Assembly: GCA_033296885.1 (NCBI GenBank)
Contig: MU864013.1
Location: 1-64,000 of the forward strand
Reading direction: 5' to 3'
Length of the DNA: 64,000 nucleotides
Source of the DNA: Triangularia verruculosa
Lineage: Eukaryota; Ascomycota; Sordariomycetes; Sordariales; Podosporaceae
Each line of letters starts with the position of its first letter. Position 1 is the stretch's first letter. The notes beneath the pieces are model-generated. The model did no database searches, was not told the DNA's origin, and worked only from the letters and a program-made list of their open reading frames with translations. Shown here piece by piece: positions 39,360-50,623 of the stretch. Position numbers and translations under genes: made by a program.

Positions 39360-42300
39360 TTTGGATAATGGATGGTTTGTTAAAGTAGGTCGGGTCCTGA
39401 AGCTAGGTTGTCAAGTAGAGTGAGCTTGGATGTTGTGAGTGATGTTGAGATGGATAGGCAATGGAAGAGACCGGATGGCCGTTCTTTATACATTTACTGT
39501 TTCCTGGAATGTTCGCGGATTGGGACTACACTTCAGGTCCGAATCTCAGCAGGAGTCAGGTCTATACCCTTACGATAACCATGAATCTGTTCCATGGTGA
39601 TCGATCCTACAGGCACGAGACTTGCTCACCGAACTTGAAGACGGAGGATCAGTCGAATTATGCATCCCCAGTACCTGAAGACCATTGACCCAGTCTTTAC
39701 GTGATGACAACAGTTGGCCTGGAAGTCGCAACATCAAAACCGGGTTGTGTGAGGCTAGCCGGCAAGCCCGGAACCAAGTATTCACCTTGTTGATGGCCGT
39801 CGATCGCTGTTAAGTGGTGGTTTGATTTGCCGAGGGAATGATTATTCTGGAAACACTTTGTTAGCAGGAGGATTCGAGCCTTGTTCGGGGCAGTGATGTT
39901 GGCTACCTACCCAAGTCTGTGTTTCAAACATGACACTGGTTGTGGTCACTAGAAGCAGCCGCCGTTATGCAACAAGAGCACGCCAACAATGTCTGCTTTG
40001 GGACTGTAAACTTGATTTGTTCAAGGCTCCAGCATAAAGCTTCCCGAATGCCAAAACACCGTAAAGATGTGTAATCAGCCCGCCTAGGTAGCCGTCCGCA
40101 TTCTCACATCCCAAGGTGGGATGCGGGCTTGCAATTACGCAGTCAAGTCCAGGCTCGATACCGAGGACGAGATCTCCAAAATACACGGGCAATAAAACAA
40201 GTCTTCTTGCTAATTTCTTTACGTCAACACCGCCATTCAGTGGTTGAATCTCACATATACCAGGACATGCCATGGATGCGAATCCATCCCAACTTCGGAA
40301 ACAAGTCCCAGGAACATGGTAACCAATGGGAGTTACCGGTTTGCATATCGAGCTTTGTCTGGTGAGCTTCAATGATATGAGAGGATTGGTCGTGGGGATA
40401 CTGTTGGCGGCACAGCACGGGGGCCGGTTGCTCGGATATAACAGAGCTCATCGGAGAACCACCTTACGCTTCAGACGGTGCATGAACTCGAGATCCCATG
40501 GGCTTGTGAGACCGGAGCTATCGGCTGCAAAACCATGAAAGATGACGCTGGTTGAAGTTATTATTTGCATGTGCCACAGGTTAGGTAATCAGACCGAATG
40601 TTAGCGTTGCTACCTAATGTGCAGAGCAGTGGTGGAAGTGAATGAAGGCGGCTACGCATCATGGACAAAACCAGAGAGACCTAACGCACCTAGGTACCTT
40701 ACATACCTACCTTACTTACCAGCTTACCGTAGTCAGCTGCGTCAGAAGGATCCACACACAGTCATTGACACAGTGGATGCGCGTTGAGAACAGTACGTGA
40801 AGCGGGAAGACGACGTGTCTGTCATACCGTGCATATTGAATGCCCAAGAACTCTCCTGAGCGGTCTTGACCAAGGATCCGGCCACTCTCTGATCTTCTTC
40901 CACAAAGTCAAAGTAGAACTCTGATAAGCACAAACTGGTGTGCAGGACCCCGAATCGTCACCAAAGTCATGAGAGTGTTGAGATGCCGGAACTCGCTCTC
41001 GCGGCCTTATATGGGGACTTTGCTGTGTGTAATCAGCCTCAACACCCTCGTCGTGATGAGGGGCGGAGCTTGCAGGATATCCCTATTGAAGGAGATCTAG
41101 CCAATGTTTGGTAAGGCTGTCATTTCGGGAGAGGCATGGGAAGAAACTTAGGGGTGGCGGTGGCCATCAACTTTGACGATCAGTCAGGAGGCAAACAATC
41201 TGTGCTGCTGGTGTTGTTGAGACGATTGTGAATGACATTTCTTTCAGGTTCACAAGGCATCTTAGTAAAATCTTTAAGGAAATAGAGGAACAGTAAGAGT
41301 CGGAGGAACTTCATGCCTCCAAGACTATGTCCTGCCAAGTGACGAGGTCTAGTTCCCTGCACGACCGTTTTGGCTAAACACCGCCAACCGCTTGGTAGCC
41401 GCAAGCTCGCCTAAGCAATGCACGATATAGTGATCATGATCCAATGAAACCCAATCATGTGCTTGCAGTAGCGAGCAAAGGGTCGTTCATGCTTCTGCGG
41501 GGATATTGTTCGGTCTTGTTTTTAACGAATCATCATCACTGGCTCCCCTTCATTGGGCTATCGTCAGTTCGGAGATCTCGATATTGCCAATGTCGCCCAG
41601 CATATAGTCCTTCCGTCCTTTTGAGTCTTTTTGCTGGGAGTAACCGAGCCTCTGTCCACGGTCGATGTAACGTTTCTGGCCCCCGCGGTGCTTGCCCGAT
41701 GAGGACAAGCGAAGTAAACACGGCGAAGTCCGTTTAGAATTGTGATGTGTAAAATATCCCAGACATGCCCGGTCAACGGCTCGCTAAATGGACTCGCCTC
41801 GTCTCGGCACTTTCTGGAAGGTCAATGACATAGGTCAAACGGTTTCTCTTGGCTCGGTGTAGCAGCGATCGATCAAAGAGACACCAGGATAAGTTATAAT
41901 CCCGAGAGGGTATTGCAACATTGGATCAGAGTCTCGCCTACCTTGCCCTTTTCAGTGAGGAATTATGGGGACATCTTCATCATTTGTCCCGGCATGTTCT
42001 GGAGAGAGATGGAGCTTTGCGCAATGATAGTCATCATTGGGTACCTTATGGATTCGGCAAGGTTACCCCTTAGTCGTGGGGTTAACCATGCCTGGAAAGA
42101 CTACCTATGCTCATGTTCAGACGATTCTTTGACAGAGGTTAGTGAGTAGGTAACTTCAGACAAGATCAACATTCACCTAGCCACGAATTCCCGCTTCTCG
42201 CACGGGACTCAAGTCATGGATTGCCCACAGAGTCCGCAGTCATGATATGCACCTTTTCATATTGCGGCTGATATCTTGTTCTACTTCTCCACCCCGCTAA

Positions 42301-42758
42301 GATATGTGAGGCTTCGGTCCTCCTGCCTCGACCCCTCGGTCCGTGGCCCTCATTCATGACACTAAAAGCGCTGTGTAGGCACAGTGAGTTACTGCCGAGA
42401 CCAGGTCGTCCGGCCATTCAGTGGTAAACACTCTATACTTGCATTCGATGGAACGAAAGAAGCGAGATCCAATAAGTTCATCATGCCATACGGGGACTCT
42501 CGGTCAACCTTGGGGATCACTGTTGGTTTGCCAACATCCGTTACGACAAGAGAAACCCCAAGCGAGACAATCACCAGGGTCCTGCGGAGATTCTAAAGGG
42601 TAAAGAAAGGCATATAAGACCCCCTTCCTTCTCCTGTTCCCAGATCATTCCCATCCTCAGCAGCAGCAGCATCATCCAGCCAGCACTCAGCACCTCCTCC
42701 AGCACTTTACCCAGCCAACACCAGCTCATCGGCTAACCCCCCTTCCAAAACTTTCAAA
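39360..42758. other. Gene-poor 3.4-kb interval
   Basis: Frames are all under 140 codons, with no motif, splice support or codon pattern. A stretch near 40690-40730 is rich in ACCTACC/TAGGTACC-type words. Composition is ordinary. Promoter of the small CBP-like gene is at the right end, with CAG-rich leader sequence near 42660-42720. Confidence 0.5.
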
Positions 42759-43165
42759 ATGAAGACCAACTTTCTCCCCGTCATTGCCCTCCTCCTCACC
42801 CCCGCCCTCGCCGCTCCCTTCGCCGAGCCCGAGGCCGATGCCGAGTTCTCTCCCATCGCCCGGGACATGACTCCCCGCGCTGTCTTCAACGAGGCCGAGG
42901 GTCAGTCACCCCTTTTCCTATCCTCTACCTAGACAAGAAGCAAAATACTGACAACCAGCTCACAGTCTTCGCCTTCGCCCCTCCGGCCTCTTGCAAGGTG
43001 CTCAACTGCATCAGCGTCATCAGCTCGGCCGTCTGCGTCGCCAACGCCATCGACGACGATGACTACAAGGCCATCCTCAAGTGCGCCAAGAAGGACCAGC
43101 TGTGCGGCTGTGCTGGCTGCTTCAGCAAGCTCAATGGCTTCTTGGAGAAGTGGGGCATCTGCTAG
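42759..43165 (+). CDS. Secreted CBP-like small protein
   Basis: Two exons: 42759-42900 and 42966-43165, 113 residues; donor GTCAGT, acceptor CACAG, phase 1. The signal peptide is MKTNFLPVIALLLTPALA, followed by a short acidic propeptide. The mature domain has eight cysteines: C-KVLN-C, VC, KC, C-G-C-AG-C and a terminal C. It resembles the fungal calcium-binding protein (CBP) fold first described for a secreted helical-dimer protein. Helical segments and the ending FSKLNGFLEKWGIC agree. Role in this organism is unknown, and calcium binding is not shown by sequence. Confidence 0.78.
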
Positions 43166-43869
43166 GTGTCTTCTTGCTGCTCATGATGGTGATCCTGGAC
43201 ACGGATTGTGCCGGGTTATAGAAACCATGAAAATTGCTGGGGTGGGGAGGTGTGAGATATTGGAAATGTATATGCTGGGATTTGGAGGCTGTCATGACAG
43301 GGAATGGGTGGGATTTCATTGTATGCTGGGTGGTGCAATGCTTCTACTATCTAGTCACTCTTTTGGCAATCGATCGATCGTTGTTTTTTTACTTGGGTTG
43401 CTGTTGTTTGGAATTGCGGTGATGGGGGCAGTGGTTGTCCTGATATAAATCCGTGAAGTTTTCGTTATGCCACGAATAACTCGGCACCTATGTAGAGAGA
43501 GCCTGCGGGAATTCACGTTTCAGGAAAGCTTTTTTCTCCTTCTGCCGGACCATGAGTCAGGTTTCAGGTTGCCGGGAGATCAGGGCAGCCCTCTTCCTCG
43601 GTCAAGGCAAATATCAATCAAAGTCACGAGAATGTTATCCAAGTCCATTTGTCTAGCCAAAATCCATGTGCCGGGTATCTGCCGCAGTGCCATGCAAACA
43701 GAAGCCCACCAACCCACCCCCGGCACCCACTACCTCCTAAAAAGGCCACGATAATGTTCGAAATACATGTCTGAAAAAAAGCCAATCCAACCTCAAATAC
43801 CCATATCCGCTCAAGTACCACCAGTCCACCGGGTCACGGGCCCTTCACACCAATCTCGCCGTCGTCATC
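43166..43869. other. Convergent intergenic region
   Basis: 3' flanks of the CBP-like gene and of the 43870-44674 gene. No supported frame or repeat. Confidence 0.5.
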
Positions 43870-44674
43870 TTACTCCCCCTGCTCTTCGATCAAATCCTGC
43901 TTGGCTTGCTGCAATCTCTCAATCCCCTGCTGGAGCGCTCGAGGGTTGATCCAAAACTTCTCTTCTCGCGCGGCAGAGCTGATCATGTGGTAGAGAACAG
44001 AGTAGGCGATGCTCTTGAAATCTATCATCATAATGTCAGCATCCACAACCGCGATGGCGTGGGTAATAGAGAAGGCACGTACCCATAATGCTCCAAAGAA
44101 TTCTCTCATAAAACTTCTCGAGGACGCGGTCATCGGCGGTGTGGCATTCGGTCTAGATCCGGAAAACGTCGAGGACGAGAGCGCGGGTGGAGTGCTGGCC
44201 GAGTGCGAGAGGGACGACGCATTGGGCGATTAAGTTAAAGTTGTTGTGGAGGTTCTCGACGTCGAAGACCTCTTCGAGTGCGAGAGGCAGGTCAGCGCGG
44301 GCCTCGGTTGGGTATCCGAGGCGGCGGGGACGCTGGGGGACTAGGGAGGTGTTAGTTGAGGTATTGCTTCGTGATGGAGGTGAGGATAATTTACGGTCTG
44401 CGGGCTGGTTTGGGAACCTGTAGTTCGAGGTTGCCGGGACCCTAGTGCTTGGGGGCGAGGAAAGATCAAGCCTGGGGGGCTGGGGACTGTAGTCGAGATC
44501 CCACTCGTACTCGATGTCGGATTCGGACTCGAGGTCGGGCTCATGCGCGGGCACTTCTTCAAGGGAAGGCGGCAGGTTCTCCTTGTTGTCTCGTTGCTCG
44601 GGATTAATTTGCTCAAGCGGGCGCCGAACTGGAGCGTCGGTGGCGTGGGCTGTGAGGCTGCGTGTTGCGAACAT
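43870..44674 (-). pseudogene. Unknown gene with in-frame TAG, possible nonsense allele
   Basis: Three exons are in phase: 44674-44395, 44340-44083 and 44021-43870. Intron 1 (54 bp) has a GTAAAT donor, a CTAAC branch and a CTAG acceptor; intron 2 starts GTACGT and ends GATAG. The joined frame has 230 codons but contains TAG at 44153-44155 between VLDVFRI and TECHTADDRVLEKF. The protein has a disordered acidic N-terminus (SDIEYEWDLDYSP) and a conserved-looking helical C-terminal part (FDVENLHNNFNLIAQC, YERILWSIMDFKSIAYSVL). Exon structure and composition continue normally after the stop, and no plausible donor exists to hide it in an intron. Either the gene is broken, the stop is read through, or the short product of about 155 residues is real. 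Family not recognised. Confidence 0.6.
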
Positions 44675-45517
44675 CTTGCTGATTGGAGATGGATTGTTGA
44701 AGAAATGTATACTCAGGATGACAGCGTGTTTGGTTGAACCGGATGTTTGTCCGTAAATGCTCGAGCTGTGCTGCTGTTGTTGTCCTTGAGTTGCTGTGCT
44801 GGCTGAGTTGAAGGCTTTGTTGAGTCTATGACTACGCAGATCTGAATTGGAGGATGGAGGAAAAGAGGGAAGAAAATGTACAGCAGACAGGAGTAGAGGG
44901 CTTGATATACTTTTTCAAAGTGGTCATTTCACGCTTGCAAAGTCTAGGCTGTATAGCTGACATTTGTTAAAGTTTTCTACTCTAGATTGGAAGCTTCGTC
45001 CACAATCCGACGCCAGAACGTCACGTGGGTGGGTTTGTTGCCTGTATTGAAGTGCGGTGGGAGTTTAAGACTCCGAGGCCGAGCCCGTGATCTTAATAGA
45101 GTTCTGAGGAGTCATATCTGTTCCAAGATGACCTCCCTCGATAAGGATAACCTTCAGAAAGTCTTGATGTGGCGAGTGCTGGCTCCTCTCGATCATAATC
45201 GGCCGACCTGAGTCACCATTTTTCTCAGAAGTTACCATTTGACCGGATCGACTGGAACAGAGAAGCCTAAAGTATCCTGTTGAAGCGAGCCAAAGCCTGG
45301 TGAGCCAAGGAAGCAACCAGAGAGTCTCTGCTTCTTTCCATTAATCACCCCAAGAGGTTGGTTGTTGCCGAATTTTTCCTCCTGTATCTCTCCCATGTTG
45401 GTGTTTCCCTGGGCACGTTTGCAAAACCCCGGTCAATGACTTCAAAACAGGTGTCTCGTCTTCTTCTGGCCGTGATGGGGAAGTTTGTTGAGAAGTTCAT
45501 GTCTGTCCTTGATTGGC
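44675..45517. other. Intergenic, no gene seen
   Basis: Upstream of the preceding gene and downstream of the EI24-type gene. No supported feature. Confidence 0.5.
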
Positions 45518-46459
45518 CTACACAGGATCGTCATGGTACTCTGGCTCATCCGTCTCTTGGTCCACTCGGTCCTGTGCAGTTACTGGTCTCCCAACCCGTA
45601 TCCTGGAAATTTCTTCCATTTTGGCTGCCCACATTGCTGCCGCCGCGGCGGTAGTGAGCAGAAAGAAGAAACTGAGGACTGGTATAAGCTGGAGAACCAT
45701 TGCCACCGTACCGAACCACAGGTAGTCCCAGCCCTTGAAATGCAAATCTCTTTTCATCGTCTTCTTGTCAAACCCCCGGAGCTTGTACCATCGGTAGTGC
45801 GACAATTTGCCGACCCGCGATCCGGTAATCATGATGAAGGCCGGCGTGCCGATGTAAGGGATGAAGTTGAGTGGAAGGCAGACGATCAATTCGAAGATTT
45901 GCGTCCAGCTAAACGGCGAGTATTCGGCGCGGCTTGTAGGTTTGCCGAGCATCTTGACCGAGTTCGGGGCGTCGGGGAACAGCACGCGCTGCGGCGCAAT
46001 CAAGTCAACGAAACCATGGTTGATCAACGTGGCCTGTGGACAGAGAGAGGATTAGCAGTCTGAATATGGCCTAGGAGGGAGAGCGGGGATAGCTAAGCTG
46101 ACATCAAAGATATCCACGCGGCATTCGTCTACAAACAAGCCTTCGAAGAGGGCCTGGACCAGAACAAGGCCTTCTCCCAGCACGAGGACGGTTGTGTTTA
46201 TCAGCGCGCCGGCACGTCCTTGGAAGATAAGCAGCAGTAGGAATTGAGGGATAAAGGTAAAGGTAAACAGGATAAAGTAAACGAGGAAGGATATGATAGA
46301 GAGAGGAAGTAGACGGCCGACGAAGATGGGGTAGAATTCTGGGTGTCGCAGGAAGTACCAGATGCCGTGGATGGGGTACCAAGCGGCCTTGGCTGCGCGC
46401 GATAGCAGGTGGGCGAAGCGCCGCAAAGGGAGGGCGAGCGATTGTGTGCTGGGCGGCAT
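45518..46459 (-). CDS. EI24/RRT8-type multi-pass membrane protein
   Basis: Two exons: 46459-46103 and 46033-45518, 290 residues; donor GTCAGC, acceptor CACAG, phase 0. Hydrophobic segments fall at about residues 50-75 (LLPLSIISFLVYFILFTFTF), 76-110, 160-190 (IFELIVCLPLNFIPYIGTPAFIMI) and 225-250 (AMVLQLIPVLSFFFLL). The central PLNFIPYIGTPAF motif and the WYKLRGFD segment after it are marks of the EI24 superfamily, whose fungal members include yeast RRT8/LDS1/LDS2, linked to lipid droplets and spore wall. The C-terminus is acidic. The start is the only Met before the first helix. Specific role uncertain. Confidence 0.8.
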
Positions 46460-47047
46460 GATTTCTATCGTCGAACGCCCGACGTTGAGTCTGCGTCGCG
46501 TCGTCGGCGCCGAGTTGCTTCCGCCTGCTTGTTCAAGAGGCGGGGAGCTGTCACCTCAGCTCTGAAGGGTGACGCGTGCCCTGTGAGCGCACAGTGTGCG
46601 GAACTGTGAAGCGTTGAAACCCCGAGTCCATCCACTGCGTCATTCGAACAGGGTTCTTTTTTGGCAGATTGCGGGGTTGCTGTCAGGGGTTGGTACACTA
46701 GCTCTAGAGGGTTGGGTTAGGGCTGAGCTTGCGAGGGCTGTTTGAGATGGCGATAGCGCCAACAGACAACCACCAAATAGCCTATCATGGCTGCAGCATC
46801 CGTCTCACCTGCTCACCGAACCACTGTCTTCGCTTACCTCATCAGCCATGCACTACAACCACAGGATGCTTCTTCAGGCGGCTGGCCCCGGATTTATTGG
46901 AGCGGCTGGGATTGAGACGCCGGCGTTGTTTCTATCGTGATTTTAGGATGTCGAAAGCCCCGAAGCTGGCCTCCAGATTCGTGGGACGCTCATCATCGAC
47001 ATCTTGGAAAAAGAACCACGACAGGAGCGACAGGACGATAGCTCAGA
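46460..47047. other. Divergent intergenic region
   Basis: Contains both promoters between the EI24-type gene and the Zn2Cys6 factor. A frame from 46729 leads to the true start but has no motif before it. Confidence 0.5.
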
Positions 47048-49751
47048 ATGGAGGAACCAGGGACTTCGGAGTCCGGACAACCAGGCACTGGCCCCGGAAC
47101 CGGGCCGGAGTTATCATCGCCGGCAGCTCAGAAAAAAAGAAGTCGCATCCGCTTTTCTTGCACAACCTGCAGGGACAAGAAGTAAGCACCTGCATCTTAC
47201 TCGTCTGCTTCATCTACTCCATTATCCATCCCCGGAAGGATGCGACTTTGATCTGATCCGACAGCTGGATCGGCGCAAGCGGGGAAGAAGGCGCCGTCAA
47301 CTAACATGGACATCAAGGTTGAAGTGCGACCGCCAGACGCCATGCGACCAATGCACAAAGCGAGGGATAGAAGCCACCTGCGAGTTTATCCCATATGTCA
47401 CTGGCGGACCCCACCCCGGCCCAGCCCTTCCTGCACGTCATAACCAAAGAGACGCCACGAATCCTGCCACAGTGACAGCTTCAGACAGCCACCGCTCCAA
47501 GCCAGTGGCAAACGACTCAGCGGTCCAGGCCCGGCTCCGGCACCTTGAGCACCTCGTCCAGGTCTTGAAAGCACAGCGCCGTGAGAATATCCCTGCTGAA
47601 ACCTCCACAGGTCTTGGTGCCGATGGAGATGACTTTCAAGATGATGACCTCCCCCGCCTATCTGCCCGTGTCAGAGAGACAGCTGGCATGATTCTGAGCG
47701 ATCTGCGCTATGTTGATGCTTCTCATTGGGAATCCATCCTCAGCGATGTATGCTTGACAGCCCTGATGCCTATCTAATATGGCCCTCGACTCTAACTCAT
47801 CGCAGGTTTTGAGCATTACTGGGAGTCTGGAACGGCCGGAGGATGTGTTTCAAGACGATGATGATCCGGTTGTCCCGCCCACGCTTGAACGTCAGGGCCA
47901 ACCCGATCTGTTATTGGGCGGCTGGCCGAGGCTTTCTGTCGATGAACTGATCCGCTATCTCCCCCCTCGTCCCATTGCTGACCGACTGCTTGCCCGTCTC
48001 TTCCAAGCCAAAGAACCAGGATGGATCATGTTCCATATGCCGAGCCTGCTCAGACACTACGAGGGGTTCTGGGAGAACCCCAGTGCCATGACCTACACAG
48101 AGCTCGCGTTACTATTTGCCATGTTCTGCAATGCCTCATTGTACTACATGAAGAGTCGTGAAGAGTTACCTGGAAGGCTTGGGGACGCTGGCGAGGCATA
48201 TAGGGTGTACAAGGCTCGGTGTGCGCAGTGTCTTGTTCTGGGTGATTACACCAAGCCCTGGCGTTACAAGTTGGAGGCCATGATTCTGTACTTTGGCTCC
48301 GAATACCTCGGCCAGCAGGACGCCCACATCAATGTCTCCGTCATCCTGTCTATTATTGTGCGGCTTGCCATGCATATGGGACTCCACCGTGACCCAAAGC
48401 ACTACCCCGACATGTCGCCGTTTGAAGGAGAAATGCGACGGAGGCTCTGGACTGTGTTGAGGGATGTGGATATTCTCATCGGGTTCCAGTTCGGTCTGCC
48501 AGGCAACATCCCCAACGATCTCTACGACACGGCCCTTCCCCGAAACCTGCACGACGAGGATTTTGACGAAACGACAAGGGAGCTACCACCATCTCGGCCA
48601 GAGACTGAGAGAACAGTCACATTGTGGTGCATTATGAAGGGGCGTATCGTCAATGTGTTTTCCGAGATTACTACCGCCATGAGCTCGCGAAAGGCGCCTG
48701 CCTTTGCTGACATTATGCGGTTGGATCGGAAGCTTGACGAACTGGCAACGCAGTTTCCGCCTAGCCTGCGCTACCGACCGTTCAGTCAGTCAGTGGTGGA
48801 TCCAGTTGATGTTATCATGCAGCGGTATCAGCTCGAGCTGCTGTTCCTCAAATGCCGCATTGTCCTTCATCGACGGCATATGGGATACGCTCGAAAAGAT
48901 AAGCGATACGAGCACTCTCGACGTGTGTGCCTCGAAGCTGCCACCAGGACACTTCGTCACCAGTATGATGTTCATTGTGAGCTCCAGACGGGTGGTCGCC
49001 TGTCTCACGAGCGCAGCCATTGGTTTTTGAGTAGTTTGAGCACGCACAATTTCCTCTTGGCCGACATGATCCTGTGTCTGGAGTTGTGGTTCCTCAAAGC
49101 CAGGGAACGAAGTCCCGAGGCGACGTCAACTCTTGCCGTTGAACAACTCGTATTGGAGGCCAGTCCGGAGATGATGACCAAGGACCAGATTCTCGATATC
49201 CTGCGAACCTCAAGACTCATTTGGCAAGCGAGACGGAAGGAGTCTGCTGAGGCGAACAAGGCTTTCAATATTCTCACCAAGATGCTGTCCATGTCCACTG
49301 GCGAAAGTCTTGACGGCAGCCCTGAGTCCAACAACAGCGCTCATGAGAGACTCGATCATTCATATCCAACACTCCCCATGATGACGTTTGCAATGGAAAC
49401 GGGGCCAAAGCTGGCTGCCGTGACAGCGTCGGCGCTCGGTACGCAGGTTTCACCGGAAATACCGACAGGCTGGGTGCCTGTTGCCGGACAGGAGTTGTTA
49501 GATGGGCAGGTTCCTGTGCATTGGGCGCAGGGGTTTCAAGACATTCCGAACATGGGGCATATGGATGGGCTGATGGATCCGAATCTGGGTGGCGATTGGG
49601 TAAGTGGCAGACAAATTACCTACCATTATGATGTTACCATGGTACTGACCCAATCCAGACGCTCTGGGACAACCAGATCTTGAACTCTAGCGACGGGATA
49701 CCGCAGATTCCTTGGGACACCTTTTTCCAGTCTGGCGGATCTGGGTTCTGA
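47048..49751 (+). CDS. Zn(II)2Cys6 transcription factor
   Basis: Four exons: 47048-47181, 47318-47747, 47806-49599 and 49659-49751, total 816 residues. The first intron (136 bp, GTAAGC donor, CTAAC branch) splits the zinc cluster, a common position in this family. The cluster reads C-TT-C-RDKKLK-C-DRQTP-C-DQ-C-TKRGIEAT-C, i.e. CX2CX6CX5CX2CX8C, and is preceded by a basic KKRSRIRFS. A coiled-coil dimer element follows (LRHLEHLVQVLKAQR). The middle region (about residues 230-600) is a fungal-specific transcription factor domain, with MHMGLHRDPKHYPDMSPFEGEMRRRLW as a typical piece. The C-terminus is acidic and Gln/Pro-mixed, possibly activating. The target genes are unknown. The start at 47048 places the cluster at residue 39. 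Confidence 0.93.
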
Positions 49752-50623
49752 GCATACATGTGTACACAGTCTTGTTGTCTGAAGCATGTAACGCCGGAGA
49801 TGGGGCACTAGTTCATGGTTCGGTTTTGGACAGTAATTATCAATCCCCACGTCAATGAAGCTTGATGTGAACTTGGCAGGACTCATCCCACAAACGTAAG
49901 GTAATCTGCCAGGTGTGCTTCCACGCTGCTCCACTCAGCCTGCGATGCTGGTACCTTCCGAAATTCCAGCCTGTCACTCCCGTCCACCGTCCACTCCCTT
50001 CCCGGCCTCATCCCGTCTTGTTGGGTTGCCTTTGCAATGGGACGAGGGTGAGGGAGCAAGAGGGAGACGTAATGCGAGAATGTGGAATCCCTGTGCTCAG
50101 CATGATGTTTGGGGGAAGGAACATTGGACGCCGGGAATGCCAGGCACCAAGTCTTGCCATGCTTGCTCTTGCTGTTTCCATTTCCACAAGGTTCAGTCAC
50201 CAGAACCTGAACTGGTAACGGCAGTTGTACCTTCCTACTTTCTCTCAACAGGTTCAACTGATGCTTCAAGAGATAAGGTATGTATTAGCCACTCCTTCCA
50301 TCCACGAAGAGCCACCGCATCGGGTCACCTTGCCCCTTCCTTTCCCACACCTATCAAGACATGGCGCCATTACCATCGAACTCCCGCCATCACGTCATGG
50401 TCAGACACATACCGGGTGTCGTCTTTCCCTCCTCGCCAGAGGCAGGTCACCCAAGTTCTGGGCGGGGGACAATTGCGTTTGCCCTTTAAAACACTCTTTG
50501 GAAATCCCGTCTCTTCCCTTCATTCTCCCTTCAAGGTCTCTGTTCCTCTCCGGCTCTCTTTTGTCCACCCTCCACTCCTTGCAGCGCCTTCAAGTCGAGA
50601 TCCTCACCAATTGCGGTACCAAG
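49752..50623. other. Intergenic, promoter of the large surface gene
   Basis: CT-rich sequence at about 50505-50590 precedes the surface-protein start. Long frames here are shadows without motifs. Confidence 0.5.
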
